A stretch of 64,000 bases of DNA. Origin: Alcaligenes ammonioxydans. Its GTDB lineage: Bacteria > Pseudomonadota > Gammaproteobacteria > Burkholderiales > Burkholderiaceae_B. Position numbers and translations under genes: made by a program. The stretch lies in the NCBI RefSeq assembly GCF_019343455.1, contig NZ_CP049362.1, positions 2,976,001-3,040,000 on the forward strand. The letters run 5' to 3'. How positions within the stretch are numbered: the first letter of the stretch is position 1; the number at the start of each line of letters is the position of its first letter. The notes under the pieces are model-generated. The model saw only the letters and a list, made by a program, of their open reading frames with translations, had not been told where the DNA came from and did not search any database. Shown here in pieces: positions 52,108 to 60,268 of this stretch.

Positions 52108-53031
52108 ATGCCCACCGCCCAATCTTCTGCCTTACTGCCCCGCCACCTTGCCATTATGTTGCTGTTAATGCTGGGCAGCTCCTTTGCCGCCAACCATATT
52201 GCGGCCAAAGTGGCACTGGACCATGGCACCGGACTGATCATTTCTGTTATTTTGCGCTCGGCTGCCGCCTCCCTGGCGCTGAGCGTGCTGCTGATCTGGC
52301 GCAAGCAGGCCCTGTACGTGCCACGCCCCTACCTGGGCTGGCAACTGCTGCTGGGCGCACTGATCACTGTGCAATGCATGTTGATCTATTCCTCCATTGC
52401 CCGCATCCCCGTCGCCCTGGCATTGCTGGTGGCCAATATGTACCCGATATTGCTGGCTTTGCTTACCTGGGTACTGGGCGGACACCGTCCCACTCGCAAG
52501 ACAGCCATCATCATGGTGGCCATTCTGGCAGGCCTGCTGCTGGCGCTGGACACGCCCAGTCTGATCAAAGGCGCCACCGTTGATGCCCAGTGGATTCTGG
52601 GCGTGGTGTGCAGCTTGCTAACCGCACTGGCCTTTGCCATTGGCCTGTGGATTACCGAGAACAAACTGGCACCGCTGCCCGGTCTGGTGCGCAGCTTTTG
52701 TACGATTAGCCAGACGCTGGTTTGCCTAATTGCACTCAGCCCCCTGGGCCTGCTGCCCGGCGGCTCTTCCCTGCCCCACGATGCGGTAGGCTGGATAGCC
52801 CTGTCGTTGGTCTGTGTCCTGTACACCACGGGTTTTGTAACGCTGTTTGTGCTGGCACCCCGCCTGGACATGACCCGCAATGCGCCCTTCATGAATATGG
52901 AGCCGGTCGCCTCCCTGATTCTCGGCTGGCTGATCCTTAAGCAGACCCTGAACTCCACCCAACTGCTGGGCGGAGCCATCGTGCTCAGCGGTATTGTCGC
53001 CCTGGCCTACCGGCGCACGCCCCGCACGTAA
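52108..53031 (+). CDS. DMT superfamily (EamA) transporter
   Basis: A 307-residue inner-membrane protein with ten predicted membrane helices and the two EamA repeats. The N-terminal MLGSSFAANHIAAKVALDH, IYSSIARIPVALALLVANMYPILLALLTW in the first repeat, and APFMNMEPVASLILGWLIL with LLGGAIVLSGIVALAY in the second are typical. These proteins export amino acids or other metabolites; the substrate is unknown. It stands alone, converging on the nnr gene with three bases between stop codons. Confidence 0.9.
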   Translation: MPTAQSSALLPRHLAIMLLLMLGSSFAANHIAAKVALDHGTGLIISVILRSAAASLALSVLLIWRKQALYVPRPYLGWQLLLGALITVQCMLIYSSIARIPVALALLVANMYPILLALLTWVLGGHRPTRKTAIIMVAILAGLLLALDTPSLIKGATVDAQWILGVVCSLLTALAFAIGLWITENKLAPLPGLVRSFCTISQTLVCLIALSPLGLLPGGSSLPHDAVGWIALSLVCVLYTTGFVTLFVLAPRLDMTRNAPFMNMEPVASLILGWLILKQTLNSTQLLGGAIVLSGIVALAYRRTPRT

Positions 53032-53034
53032 GAA

Positions 53035-54519
53035 TCAGGCGCTGGACAAAAGTCGCTGCCAGACACGCGGCAACACCGCTAGCAGGTCCTCCGGAATCAG
53101 CCCAGGACCGAATTCCAGTGCCGCTTGTGAGTGCAGCCAGACTGCGGCCCCCGCCGCTTCAAAAGCTGGCATGCCTTGCGTCAGCAAACCACACACCAGC
53201 CCGGCCAGCACATCTCCGCTGCCGCCGGTAGCCAGCCAGGGCGGTGCGCAGGCATTGATCAAGGCCCGACCGTCGGGGGCGGCAATAATCGTATCCGCGC
53301 CTTTGAGCACCACCACGGCCCCGCATTGGGTGGCTGCCAGCCGCGCCGCTTCCAGACGATCAGGCGCCACGTCAAAGACGCGGGCAAACTCGCCTGAATG
53401 GGGCGTGAGCACACATTGTTCGTGCAACGCCGCCCATAACTGCTGCGGCTGTTGGGCAAAGCTGCTGATGGCATCGGCATCCAGCACACAAGGACGCTGG
53501 GTTGCCAGCAGGGCCAGTGTCAGACGACGGGTTTGTTCTCCCAGGCCCGCTCCCGGCCCCACCAGCCAGGCTCGGATGCGTTGATCGGTGGTCAAGGCGT
53601 CATCCCAAGGCGCCACCATGATGCTGTCCATCGCACTGGCATACACCGACCAGACTGAAGAGGGGACCGCCATGCTGACCAGCCCTGCTCCTGCCCGCTG
53701 CGCTGCGCGGGCCGCCAGTCGGCTGGCACCCGTCATGCGTTCGCCCCCCACCACCAGCGCGTGTCCGCGTGTGTACTTGTGACTTTGTGCATTGAGCTGG
53801 GGAAGATCGGCCTGCCACAGGGCTGGCTCATTCAACCAGGTATCGGGCTCGGGCAAGGACGGGCCCGGCATGCCAATATCGGCCAGTTCCAACTGACCAC
53901 ACAAAGCCCGGCCCGGATACAAAACGTGACCGGGCTTGTAACACACAAAACTGACCGTCACCGTCGCGGGAGCGGCCACTCCCCTCACTTGTCCACTGGC
54001 ACCATCCAGCCCGGAAGGGATATCGATGGCGCAGACGGGCACTTTGGAGTCGGCCAGAGACTGAATCAGCCCTGCCGTCTCACCTTGCACATCCCGATCC
54101 AGACCCGCACCCAGCAAGCCATCCACGACGACGGAAAAGCGCCGGAAATCCGGGCACTGACTCTCCCAACGGCCCTGCCATTGGGATTGCGCCCAGGCTG
54201 CCGTTCCTTGCCGTCGGGATGGGTCTACCAGGCTAAAGACTGAAACCTGTCTTCCCTGCTCACGCAAAATCTGCGCGGCCACCAAGGCATCTGCACCGTT
54301 ATTCCCCGGCCCGCATAGAAACAGCACCGCTCCTTGCGGCCAATGGCGCTGCACGGTGCGCGCCACCGCGCCTGCGGCCGCCCGGATCAGTTGCTCGACC
54401 GACACTCCAAAACCCGGGGCCGCCCTATCCATGCGGGCGCACTGAGCAGGACTGTACAAGGCCTGTTTTCCTGGGGGCGCGCTCAGGGGCAAAAAACCAT
54501 ATTGGGACACAAAAGGCAT
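53035..54519 (-). CDS. nnr: Bifunctional NAD(P)H-hydrate epimerase / ADP-dependent dehydratase
   Basis: Nnr repairs hydrated NAD(P)H. The N-terminal epimerase domain (YjeF_N, about 20-225) shows LFLCGPGNNGADALVAAQIL, VVDGLLGAGLDRDV and IDIPSGLDGASG. The C-terminal dehydratase (YjeF_C, about 240-490) shows GHALVVGGERMTGASRLAARAA, CVLTPHSGEFARVF, VLKGADTIIAAPDGRALIN and TGGSGDVLAGLVCGLL with the catalytic Asp. Length of 494 residues fits the fused bacterial type. Neighbouring catabolic operons give no functional hint; it is a housekeeping enzyme. A terminator of the upstream minus-strand operon separates it from xdhC. Confidence 0.95.
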   Translation of the reverse strand: MPFVSQYGFLPLSAPPGKQALYSPAQCARMDRAAPGFGVSVEQLIRAAAGAVARTVQRHWPQGAVLFLCGPGNNGADALVAAQILREQGRQVSVFSLVDPSRRQGTAAWAQSQWQGRWESQCPDFRRFSVVVDGLLGAGLDRDVQGETAGLIQSLADSKVPVCAIDIPSGLDGASGQVRGVAAPATVTVSFVCYKPGHVLYPGRALCGQLELADIGMPGPSLPEPDTWLNEPALWQADLPQLNAQSHKYTRGHALVVGGERMTGASRLAARAAQRAGAGLVSMAVPSSVWSVYASAMDSIMVAPWDDALTTDQRIRAWLVGPGAGLGEQTRRLTLALLATQRPCVLDADAISSFAQQPQQLWAALHEQCVLTPHSGEFARVFDVAPDRLEAARLAATQCGAVVVLKGADTIIAAPDGRALINACAPPWLATGGSGDVLAGLVCGLLTQGMPAFEAAGAAVWLHSQAALEFGPGLIPEDLLAVLPRVWQRLLSSA

Positions 54520-54626
54520 AGCGGGCTCACAAAAACAGAAATCAAATCCATTCCTGAGGGCATAGGCGACTGTTGGTCAGCAAGGTTCCAGCACCATGAT
54601 TCCCAGGTCCGGGGCGGGCCATCTAC

Positions 54627-54654
54627 AAAAAAAAGAACGGGTCACCGCCCGCTC
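54627..54654 (-). terminator. Terminator of the TRAP/Mo-hydroxylase operon
   Basis: On the minus strand a stem of CGGG/CCCG extended by GA/TC (54635-54654) is followed by eight T (A run 54627-54634). It lies 52 bases past the xdhC stop. Confidence 0.75.
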
Positions 54655-54706
54655 TCTTATCTTAGTGCCAATTGTCCGAATACAACACGCTGGCAGCGCC
54701 ACCCTC

Positions 54707-55729
54707 TTAAGCGGAAGTCTGCTCCTGCCTGTCTTTGACAGAAGCTACCGACAGCTCCCGTGGCACCTGCACCCCGTTTTTAACAGCGATGATTTCCGCC
54801 ATGATGCTGACCGCAATCTCTGCCGGCGTTTTGCTGCCTATATACAAACCAATCGGACCTTTGAGCTTATCGATTTCCTGAGGCGTCAGGTCAAAGTGTT
54901 CGGCCAGACGTTCACGACGGCTCTGATTATTGCGCCGCGATCCAATGGCCCCCACGTAAAAAGCACTGCTCTTGAGGGCTTCCAGCAACGCCATATCGTC
55001 CAGCTTGGGATCATGCGTCAGGGCCACAATAGCGGTTCTTCGATCCGGCACGCAGGCAATCACTTCGTCGTCGGGCATGCCGCGCACTACCCGTGCTCCG
55101 GCCACACTCCATCCCTGAATATGTTCGCTACGCGGATCGCACACTGTCACGTCAAAACCATTGAACAAGGCAATGGTGGCCACGTACTCGGACAACTGTC
55201 CGCCGCCGATCAGCAAGAGCCGGTAAGACGGCCCGAACGTCACGGACAAGCAATCTTCGCTTACATGCAAGGCCGCCGGCACACGGGCAGCACTGCTCCA
55301 AGCGCGGCCCGTGTGCAAATCCACGTGCCGCTGCACCAAATGGCGCTGCTCCAGCAAGGTCAGCACCTGCGCCAATGCCTGCGGACAAGGGTTGAACTCG
55401 ACCAGCAGACGGATTGTGCCGCCACACGGCAAGCCAAAGCGGTGTGCTTCATCAGCACTGATGCCATAGGTCAGCAGTTGGGGACGGTCCTCATCCTGCC
55501 AGCGCTTATCCGCCCCGGCAGTCTCGTGGTAAGCGCGGATCAGATCGTCCTCGATACAGCCACCCGAGACCGACCCGACCACCGCCCCTCCTTTTTCCAG
55601 AGCCATGATGGAGCCCTCCGGACGGGGGGACGAGCCCCAGGTCTGCACGACGGTGACCAATATCGCGTCCCGTCCCTGTGCGCGCCATTGCTGTAACTGG
55701 CGCAAAACCCTGACATCCAGGCTCTCCAT
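54707..55729 (-). CDS. XdhC/CoxI family molybdenum-enzyme maturation factor
   Basis: A 340-residue XdhC-type protein. The N-terminal XdhC_CoxI region shows ILVTVVQTWGSSPRPEGSIMAL and GSVSGGCIEDDL with the conserved Cys. The C-terminal Rossmann part shows YRLLLIGGGQLSEYVATIALFNGFDVTVCDPR, FYVGAIGSRRN and GLYIGSKTPAEIAVSIMAEIIA. These proteins bind molybdenum cofactor, help sulfurate it and insert it in xanthine-dehydrogenase-type enzymes. As the last gene of the operon that encodes such an enzyme, it probably serves that enzyme, and perhaps also the nic dehydrogenase. Confidence 0.9.
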   Translation of the reverse strand: MESLDVRVLRQLQQWRAQGRDAILVTVVQTWGSSPRPEGSIMALEKGGAVVGSVSGGCIEDDLIRAYHETAGADKRWQDEDRPQLLTYGISADEAHRFGLPCGGTIRLLVEFNPCPQALAQVLTLLEQRHLVQRHVDLHTGRAWSSAARVPAALHVSEDCLSVTFGPSYRLLLIGGGQLSEYVATIALFNGFDVTVCDPRSEHIQGWSVAGARVVRGMPDDEVIACVPDRRTAIVALTHDPKLDDMALLEALKSSAFYVGAIGSRRNNQSRRERLAEHFDLTPQEIDKLKGPIGLYIGSKTPAEIAVSIMAEIIAVKNGVQVPRELSVASVKDRQEQTSA

Positions 55730-55753
55730 ACGTGTCTCCTGTCTTTCCCGTGT

Positions 55754-57427
55754 TTACTTGAATACCGGCATGCCGCCACCCGAATCATCAAAGGGATTCA
55801 GGTCGGAGCCGTATTCATCCTGCATTTCAATCGTGACCGTACTCGGATCAACTTTGGCGCCGGTTCCCTTGTAGTGCGTGACCATGCCCGGAAACAGAAG
55901 CACCACGGCAATCATCACAATCTGGATACCAATAAAGGGTACGGAGCCCCAGTAAATGTCGCCTGTGGCCACACCCGGGATCTTCTTTTTCGTCACTTTG
56001 TCGATGTAATCATCCTTAGGGGCCACCGAGCGCAAATAAAATAGTGAGAAGCCAAATGGTGGATGCATAAAGGATGTTTGCATATTAACGGCTAAGAGCA
56101 CGCCAAACCAGATCAGATCAATACCCATCTTGTCGGCAACCGGCCCCAGCAAAGGCACGATAATGAACGCCAGCTCGAAAAAGTCCAGGAAAAAGGCCAG
56201 CACAAACACCAGTACGCTGACCAGTACCAGAAAGCCGTACTCACCGCCGGGCAGATCAATCAGCAGATGCTCCACCCACAGGTCGCCGTCCACACCCCGG
56301 AAGGTCAACGAGAAGATCGTGGAGCCGATCAGAATGAACATGACAAAGCAGGACAGCTTGGCCGTGGTATCCATGGCTTGCTTGAGCAGATCAACACTCA
56401 GACGCCGACGACTGACAGCCATCAGAATCGCACCGACCGCTCCCATGGCCCCACCTTCCGTAGGGGTGGCAATGCCCAGAAAAATCGTGCCCAGAACCAG
56501 GAAAATCAGTCCCAGGGGAGGAATCATGACAAAGACCACCCGTTCGGCCAGGGTCGACAACAAGCCCAGCTTGAGCCACTTGTTGATCAGGGCCAGCACA
56601 AAGGCCACGCCGCCCACCAACAGGATGCAGATAATGACTTTTTCGTCGACTGGCCCGTTCGGGTCTACCCAGTACTCGTCCAGCAGATAGCCGGCCACCA
56701 GCGCGATCAACAGCAGCACACACAAAGAGCGTGCGCCGGAACGACCATTGGCCTGGGAGTAAGTGCGGTGCTCTGCCGGAATCGGGGGCACGTCTTTGGG
56801 ACGCAACACGGCCAGAATCAGAATGTAGAGCAGGTACGAGCCGGTCAACACCAGGCCGGGTACCATTGCGCCACGGTACATATCGCCTACCGAACGTCCC
56901 AACTGGTCAGCCAGCACGATCAGCACCAACGAGGGGGGAATGATCTGCGACAAGGTGCCCGAAGCCGCGATCACTCCCGTTGCCAACCTGCGGCTATAAC
57001 CGTAGCGCAGCATGATAGGCAAGGAGATCAGGCCCATGGAAATCACCGAGGCCGACACCACCCCCGTGGTTGCCGCCAGCATGGCGCCCACAAACACCAC
57101 CGCAATAGCCAGGCCACCGGGCATGGAGCCAAACAGCTGGCCAATCGTATCGAGCAGGTCTTCAGCCATGCCCGAACGCTCCAGAATCAACCCCATGAAG
57201 GTGAAAAAGGGAATGGCCAGCAACGTGTCGTTGGCCATGATGCCGAATACGCGCAGCGGCAGTGCCTGAAACAAGGACCAGTTAAACAGGCCCAACTCCA
57301 CACCAATCAGGCCAAATACCATGCCGTTGGCGGCCAGCGCGAAGGCAACTGGAAAGCCCAGCAGCAGAAAAATAATCAGTGACACGAACATCACTGGCGC
57401 CATATTGGCGACAAATAAATCCATCAT
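55754..57427 (-). CDS. TRAP transporter large permease (DctM type)
   Basis: A 557-residue membrane protein of the TRAP large-subunit family with about a dozen hydrophobic segments. Typical parts are FPVAFALAANGMVFGLIG, MANDTLLAIPFFTFMGLILERSGMAEDLL, ASVISMGLISLPIMLRYGYSRRLATGVIAASGTLSQIIPPSLVLIVLAD and LFLDFFELAFIIVPLLGPVA. It is longer than DctM of about 430 residues because of an insertion between the two halves, as in mannitol/chloroaromatic-type TRAP proteins. Start is ATG 57427 or 57424. It works with the DctQ-like protein (8 bases upstream) and the DctP-like receptor at 62.7 kb. Confidence 0.92.
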   Translation of the reverse strand: MMDLFVANMAPVMFVSLIIFLLLGFPVAFALAANGMVFGLIGVELGLFNWSLFQALPLRVFGIMANDTLLAIPFFTFMGLILERSGMAEDLLDTIGQLFGSMPGGLAIAVVFVGAMLAATTGVVSASVISMGLISLPIMLRYGYSRRLATGVIAASGTLSQIIPPSLVLIVLADQLGRSVGDMYRGAMVPGLVLTGSYLLYILILAVLRPKDVPPIPAEHRTYSQANGRSGARSLCVLLLIALVAGYLLDEYWVDPNGPVDEKVIICILLVGGVAFVLALINKWLKLGLLSTLAERVVFVMIPPLGLIFLVLGTIFLGIATPTEGGAMGAVGAILMAVSRRRLSVDLLKQAMDTTAKLSCFVMFILIGSTIFSLTFRGVDGDLWVEHLLIDLPGGEYGFLVLVSVLVFVLAFFLDFFELAFIIVPLLGPVADKMGIDLIWFGVLLAVNMQTSFMHPPFGFSLFYLRSVAPKDDYIDKVTKKKIPGVATGDIYWGSVPFIGIQIVMIAVVLLFPGMVTHYKGTGAKVDPSTVTIEMQDEYGSDLNPFDDSGGGMPVFK

Positions 57428-57435
57428 GATCGGTT

Positions 57436-58044
57436 TCAGCCTTTGTGTTGTTGCGCTAACTTGGCCTGGGCTTGCCGTGCAATGTCTTCAGCGAGCAATT
57501 CCTCAGGCGTTTTTTCCAGCAACTTCTTGTTGGGATTGGGGCAGGCCCCGCGCAAGAAGCCGATGCACTTGATCAGGTGCGAGATTCCCTGCAAGGAAAT
57601 CAGGGCAAAACCGATGGGAATGATGAGTTTGGCAGGCCAACGGATCAGCCCTCCCGAGTTGGAGGAGACTTCCTGGCTCAGGTAAGAGTCCATGAACACC
57701 GGCCAGGACAAGGCCATAATGGCAAGGCAGGCGGGCAGCATGAACAACACCACGCACACGGCCTCAATCACAATTTGTGTGCGCTCGGACAGGCGCGAAG
57801 CCAGCACGTCCACCCGCACATGCTCATTGCGCAAGAAGGTATAACCGCCAGTCAGCAGAAAAAGGGCACCAAACAGATACCACTGCACCTCCAGCCAGGC
57901 ATTGGAGCTGGTATCGAAGAATTTACGTGCGAAAGCGTTATAGGAGCTGATCACGACAACCAGCAGAACCACCCACATGACCACCCGGCCACAGAGCTGA
58001 TTCAGGCTGTCAATCGCCCTTGATAGTTTGAGTAGAAATTGCAT
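57436..58044 (-). CDS. TRAP transporter small permease (DctQ type)
   Basis: A 202-residue membrane protein with four hydrophobic segments. Family landmarks are VVLLVVVISSYNAFARKFF, WLEVQWYLFGALFLLTGGYTFLRNEHVRVDVLASRLSERTQ and the final helix LIIPIGFALISLQGISHLIK. A charged tail of about 35 residues follows. GGGGGATTG supports the ATG at 58044. It is separated from the iron-sulfur gene by 205 bases with a strong hairpin, which may set different levels of enzyme and transporter. Confidence 0.9.
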   Translation of the reverse strand: MQFLLKLSRAIDSLNQLCGRVVMWVVLLVVVISSYNAFARKFFDTSSNAWLEVQWYLFGALFLLTGGYTFLRNEHVRVDVLASRLSERTQIVIEAVCVVLFMLPACLAIMALSWPVFMDSYLSQEVSSNSGGLIRWPAKLIIPIGFALISLQGISHLIKCIGFLRGACPNPNKKLLEKTPEELLAEDIARQAQAKLAQQHKG

Positions 58045-58249
58045 CAATCCCCCAGATTTTCTGCGTTGACGTTAGTTGGAATCTCATTGGACAGGAAACG
58101 GGCTGCAGGCTTGTGCGGGGCGCGATCCGCCATCCCTCTGGCGCCGCCTGCTGGCGGCCCCGGTCAGGGGGCGCACGCGCCCCCCCAAAGCGATGCGCTC
58201 TGTCATCTCCTCAGTCCCGTTTTATTAATCGTTTTGCCTTGTCCAGCGC
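58045..58249 (-). other. Intercistronic GC-rich region with hairpins
   Basis: A 205-base gap within the minus-strand operon. GGGGGCG (58167-58173) pairs with CGCCCCC (58178-58184) around CACG, and a second GC-rich fold precedes it. No T run is found, so partial termination or RNA processing is likelier than operon end. Confidence 0.55.
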
Positions 58250-59428
58250 CTAGGCGCGTCGGAAAAGCCCCTTGAAGCGGTCCCACAAAATGCTGAAAAA
58301 CATTTTGACCGGATTGAACTCGGCCACCACTGGCTCATGCCCTTCAGCCAAGGGGTTTTCCAGACGCAGGTTCACGTTTTTGCCGAACTCCGCAATCATG
58401 CGACGCACGAAATCCTGTACCAGCCCGGAACGCGAGAACTGCGCCAGCGGCCCTTGCAACGAATACACCAGCTCCACGTGCACGCGGCTGCGCTCTTGAC
58501 CGTCTGGCTGAACCTGATAGCTGACGTCACCGCGCGCGCGCGATTGACTCAAGGAGTCCACCCCTTCGCCCCGCAACACGGCGGCACGACGCTCGTTGTC
58601 TTCTTCCAGCGTGGCATTGCCCTTGAACGCAGCCGACATGGGGCCAAACTTGATCGCGATTTTTCCTTGTACCGTGGCCCCTTCCTGAGACTCGATGATC
58701 GCCCCCGGCAGACAAGCCGCCACTTTGGGCAGATCCTTCATGAAAGCCCAAACCTGATCGGCCGGGAAACGGGCATCAAAACCACCTTGAATGGCTTGCC
58801 CCTTGCCCTTGTCGGCATTACCGGGCGCAGCCGCAGCCACCGGAGCGGGCATCTGCGCTTCTTCCTGGACAGCGTCAAACGTCGTAAAGCTGTTCTGGTC
58901 CCAGTCTTGCGGCACGTTCTGCACGACAGCCGCGCGCAAGGCTTCCACCTGGGCATCGGGCTGATCGCGCAAGGCCTGCAGCACGGACAAAATGGCGGCC
59001 GTAATGCCTTGATAGCCAGTGCAGCGGCAAATATTGCCGGACAGCTCAATACGCACACGGGCTTCGTCCGCGTCGGGCAAACGCAGCACAATGTCGCGGC
59101 TGGTGGCCAGCATGCCAGGCGTACAGAAGCCGCATTGCAAGGCGTGTTTTTCCGAAAAAGCCGTACGCAGACGGCTCATGATCGGATCGTCGTCGTAGCC
59201 TTCTACGGTGGTGACTTCGTGTCCATCACAAGCACCGGCAAACGTAATGCAGGAGCGCACTGGACGGCCATCCACCAGCACCGTACATGCGCCGCACACA
59301 CCGTGTTCACAGCTCAGATTGGTGCCGGTCAAACGACTTTTTTCACGTATGAAATCACCCAGATGGGTGCGTGGCTCGGCCTCGTGCTTTTGCTGGCGAC
59401 CGTTAACTTGAATCGAAATTTCTGCCAT
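58250..59428 (-). CDS. 2Fe-2S subunit of a Mo hydroxylase fused to a CoxG/SRPBCC domain
   Basis: A 392-residue fusion. Residues 1-165 are a standard CoxS-type 2Fe-2S subunit: TNLSCEHGVCGACTVLVDG and RSC in the plant-type domain, then ALQCGFCTPGM and ICRCTGYQGI in the helical domain. After an Ala/Gln-rich linker (about 190-215), residues about 220-365 form a CoxG (SRPBCC) domain: FDARFPADQVWAFMKDLPKVAACLPGA, then KIAIKFGPMSAAFKG. CoxG recruits CO-dehydrogenase-type enzymes to the membrane. The C-terminus is basic and hydrophobic (MFFSILWDRFKGLF), fitting membrane contact. The two functions are normally on separate genes. The gene sits 3 bases after the FAD subunit gene. Confidence 0.9.
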   Translation of the reverse strand: MAEISIQVNGRQQKHEAEPRTHLGDFIREKSRLTGTNLSCEHGVCGACTVLVDGRPVRSCITFAGACDGHEVTTVEGYDDDPIMSRLRTAFSEKHALQCGFCTPGMLATSRDIVLRLPDADEARVRIELSGNICRCTGYQGITAAILSVLQALRDQPDAQVEALRAAVVQNVPQDWDQNSFTTFDAVQEEAQMPAPVAAAAPGNADKGKGQAIQGGFDARFPADQVWAFMKDLPKVAACLPGAIIESQEGATVQGKIAIKFGPMSAAFKGNATLEEDNERRAAVLRGEGVDSLSQSRARGDVSYQVQPDGQERSRVHVELVYSLQGPLAQFSRSGLVQDFVRRMIAEFGKNVNLRLENPLAEGHEPVVAEFNPVKMFFSILWDRFKGLFRRA

Positions 59429-59431
59429 GTC

Positions 59432-60268
59432 TTAACCTTTCACGCCCAGCGCCTGCTTCAGGCTGCGCTCTACGACCGTACGGAACAGCACCTGATGGGC
59501 CTCATCCCGTTGTGCCAGATACGGCTGCAAGGCCGCTGCAATCGTGTCCCCGTCCAGAACGGCCGCTCCTTGTGCCGCCACCTTGACAGCCAGTTCGGGC
59601 ACGGAGCGCGGCGCGCCTTCCATTGCCCCCATCACCACTTTGGCGATGCGCGTGGCCGGATCGAAGTAACAGGCACAACTGGCATCGGCAAACTCGCCCA
59701 CTTTACGGGTGAACTTGTAATAGCCCCAGCGAGCCGAACCTGATACCTCGGGCACATCCACGGACTCGATGAACTCACCGGCCTCCAGCACCGTGGTATA
59801 GGCGGCCAGCATGAATTCACTCATGGGCACGCTGCGGCTACCGTGGGGACCACGCACATTAATGCGTGCGCCCAAGGCGGTACAGGTCAGCACCCAATCG
59901 GCAGCTGGGTCTGCATGCGCGAGACTGCCGCCCAGGGTGCCACGATTGCGCACGCCCCGGTACGCGATACGACCGGCCACTTTCTGCATCATGTGACCGC
60001 GCAGCAGCTCGTGGACCCCGTCCTCAATCTCGGCATGCGTGACGGCGGCACCAATACGCACCCATCCCTGTGCAGCCTGTACCTGACGCAGCTCCGGCAC
60101 AGCCGACACATCCAGAACACGGCCGGGACGCACCAAACGCAGATTCAACATAGGGCCCAGAGACTGGCTGCCCCCCATCAGGCGCAGCGCCGACGGGTCG
60201 CTGCCATAGGCTTGCTGGATCTGTTTCAGGCTGCGGGCCTGTTCGTATTCAAACTTGGCGGCCTTCAT
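59432..60268 (-). CDS. FAD-binding medium subunit of a Mo hydroxylase (CoxM type)
   Basis: A 278-residue FAD subunit. Family parts are LRLMGGSQSLGPMLNLRLVRP (FAD loop, here GGSQSLGP), VRIGAAVTHAEIEDG, RNRGTLGGSLAHADPAADW (second FAD motif) and SGSARWGYYKFTRKVGEFA. It moves electrons from the 2Fe-2S subunit to an acceptor. I chose the ATG at 60268, which overlaps the large-subunit stop as ATGA; a longer frame to 60313 would run into the large subunit. It is translationally coupled on both sides. Confidence 0.93.
   Translation of the reverse strand: MKAAKFEYEQARSLKQIQQAYGSDPSALRLMGGSQSLGPMLNLRLVRPGRVLDVSAVPELRQVQAAQGWVRIGAAVTHAEIEDGVHELLRGHMMQKVAGRIAYRGVRNRGTLGGSLAHADPAADWVLTCTALGARINVRGPHGSRSVPMSEFMLAAYTTVLEAGEFIESVDVPEVSGSARWGYYKFTRKVGEFADASCACYFDPATRIAKVVMGAMEGAPRSVPELAVKVAAQGAAVLDGDTIAAALQPYLAQRDEAHQVLFRTVVERSLKQALGVKG

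Noticed and set aside
56267..57382. 371-codon plus-strand frame opposite the TRAP large permease
   Set aside because: Gln/His/Arg-rich composition typical of an antisense shadow; the minus-strand frame is a clear DctM protein.
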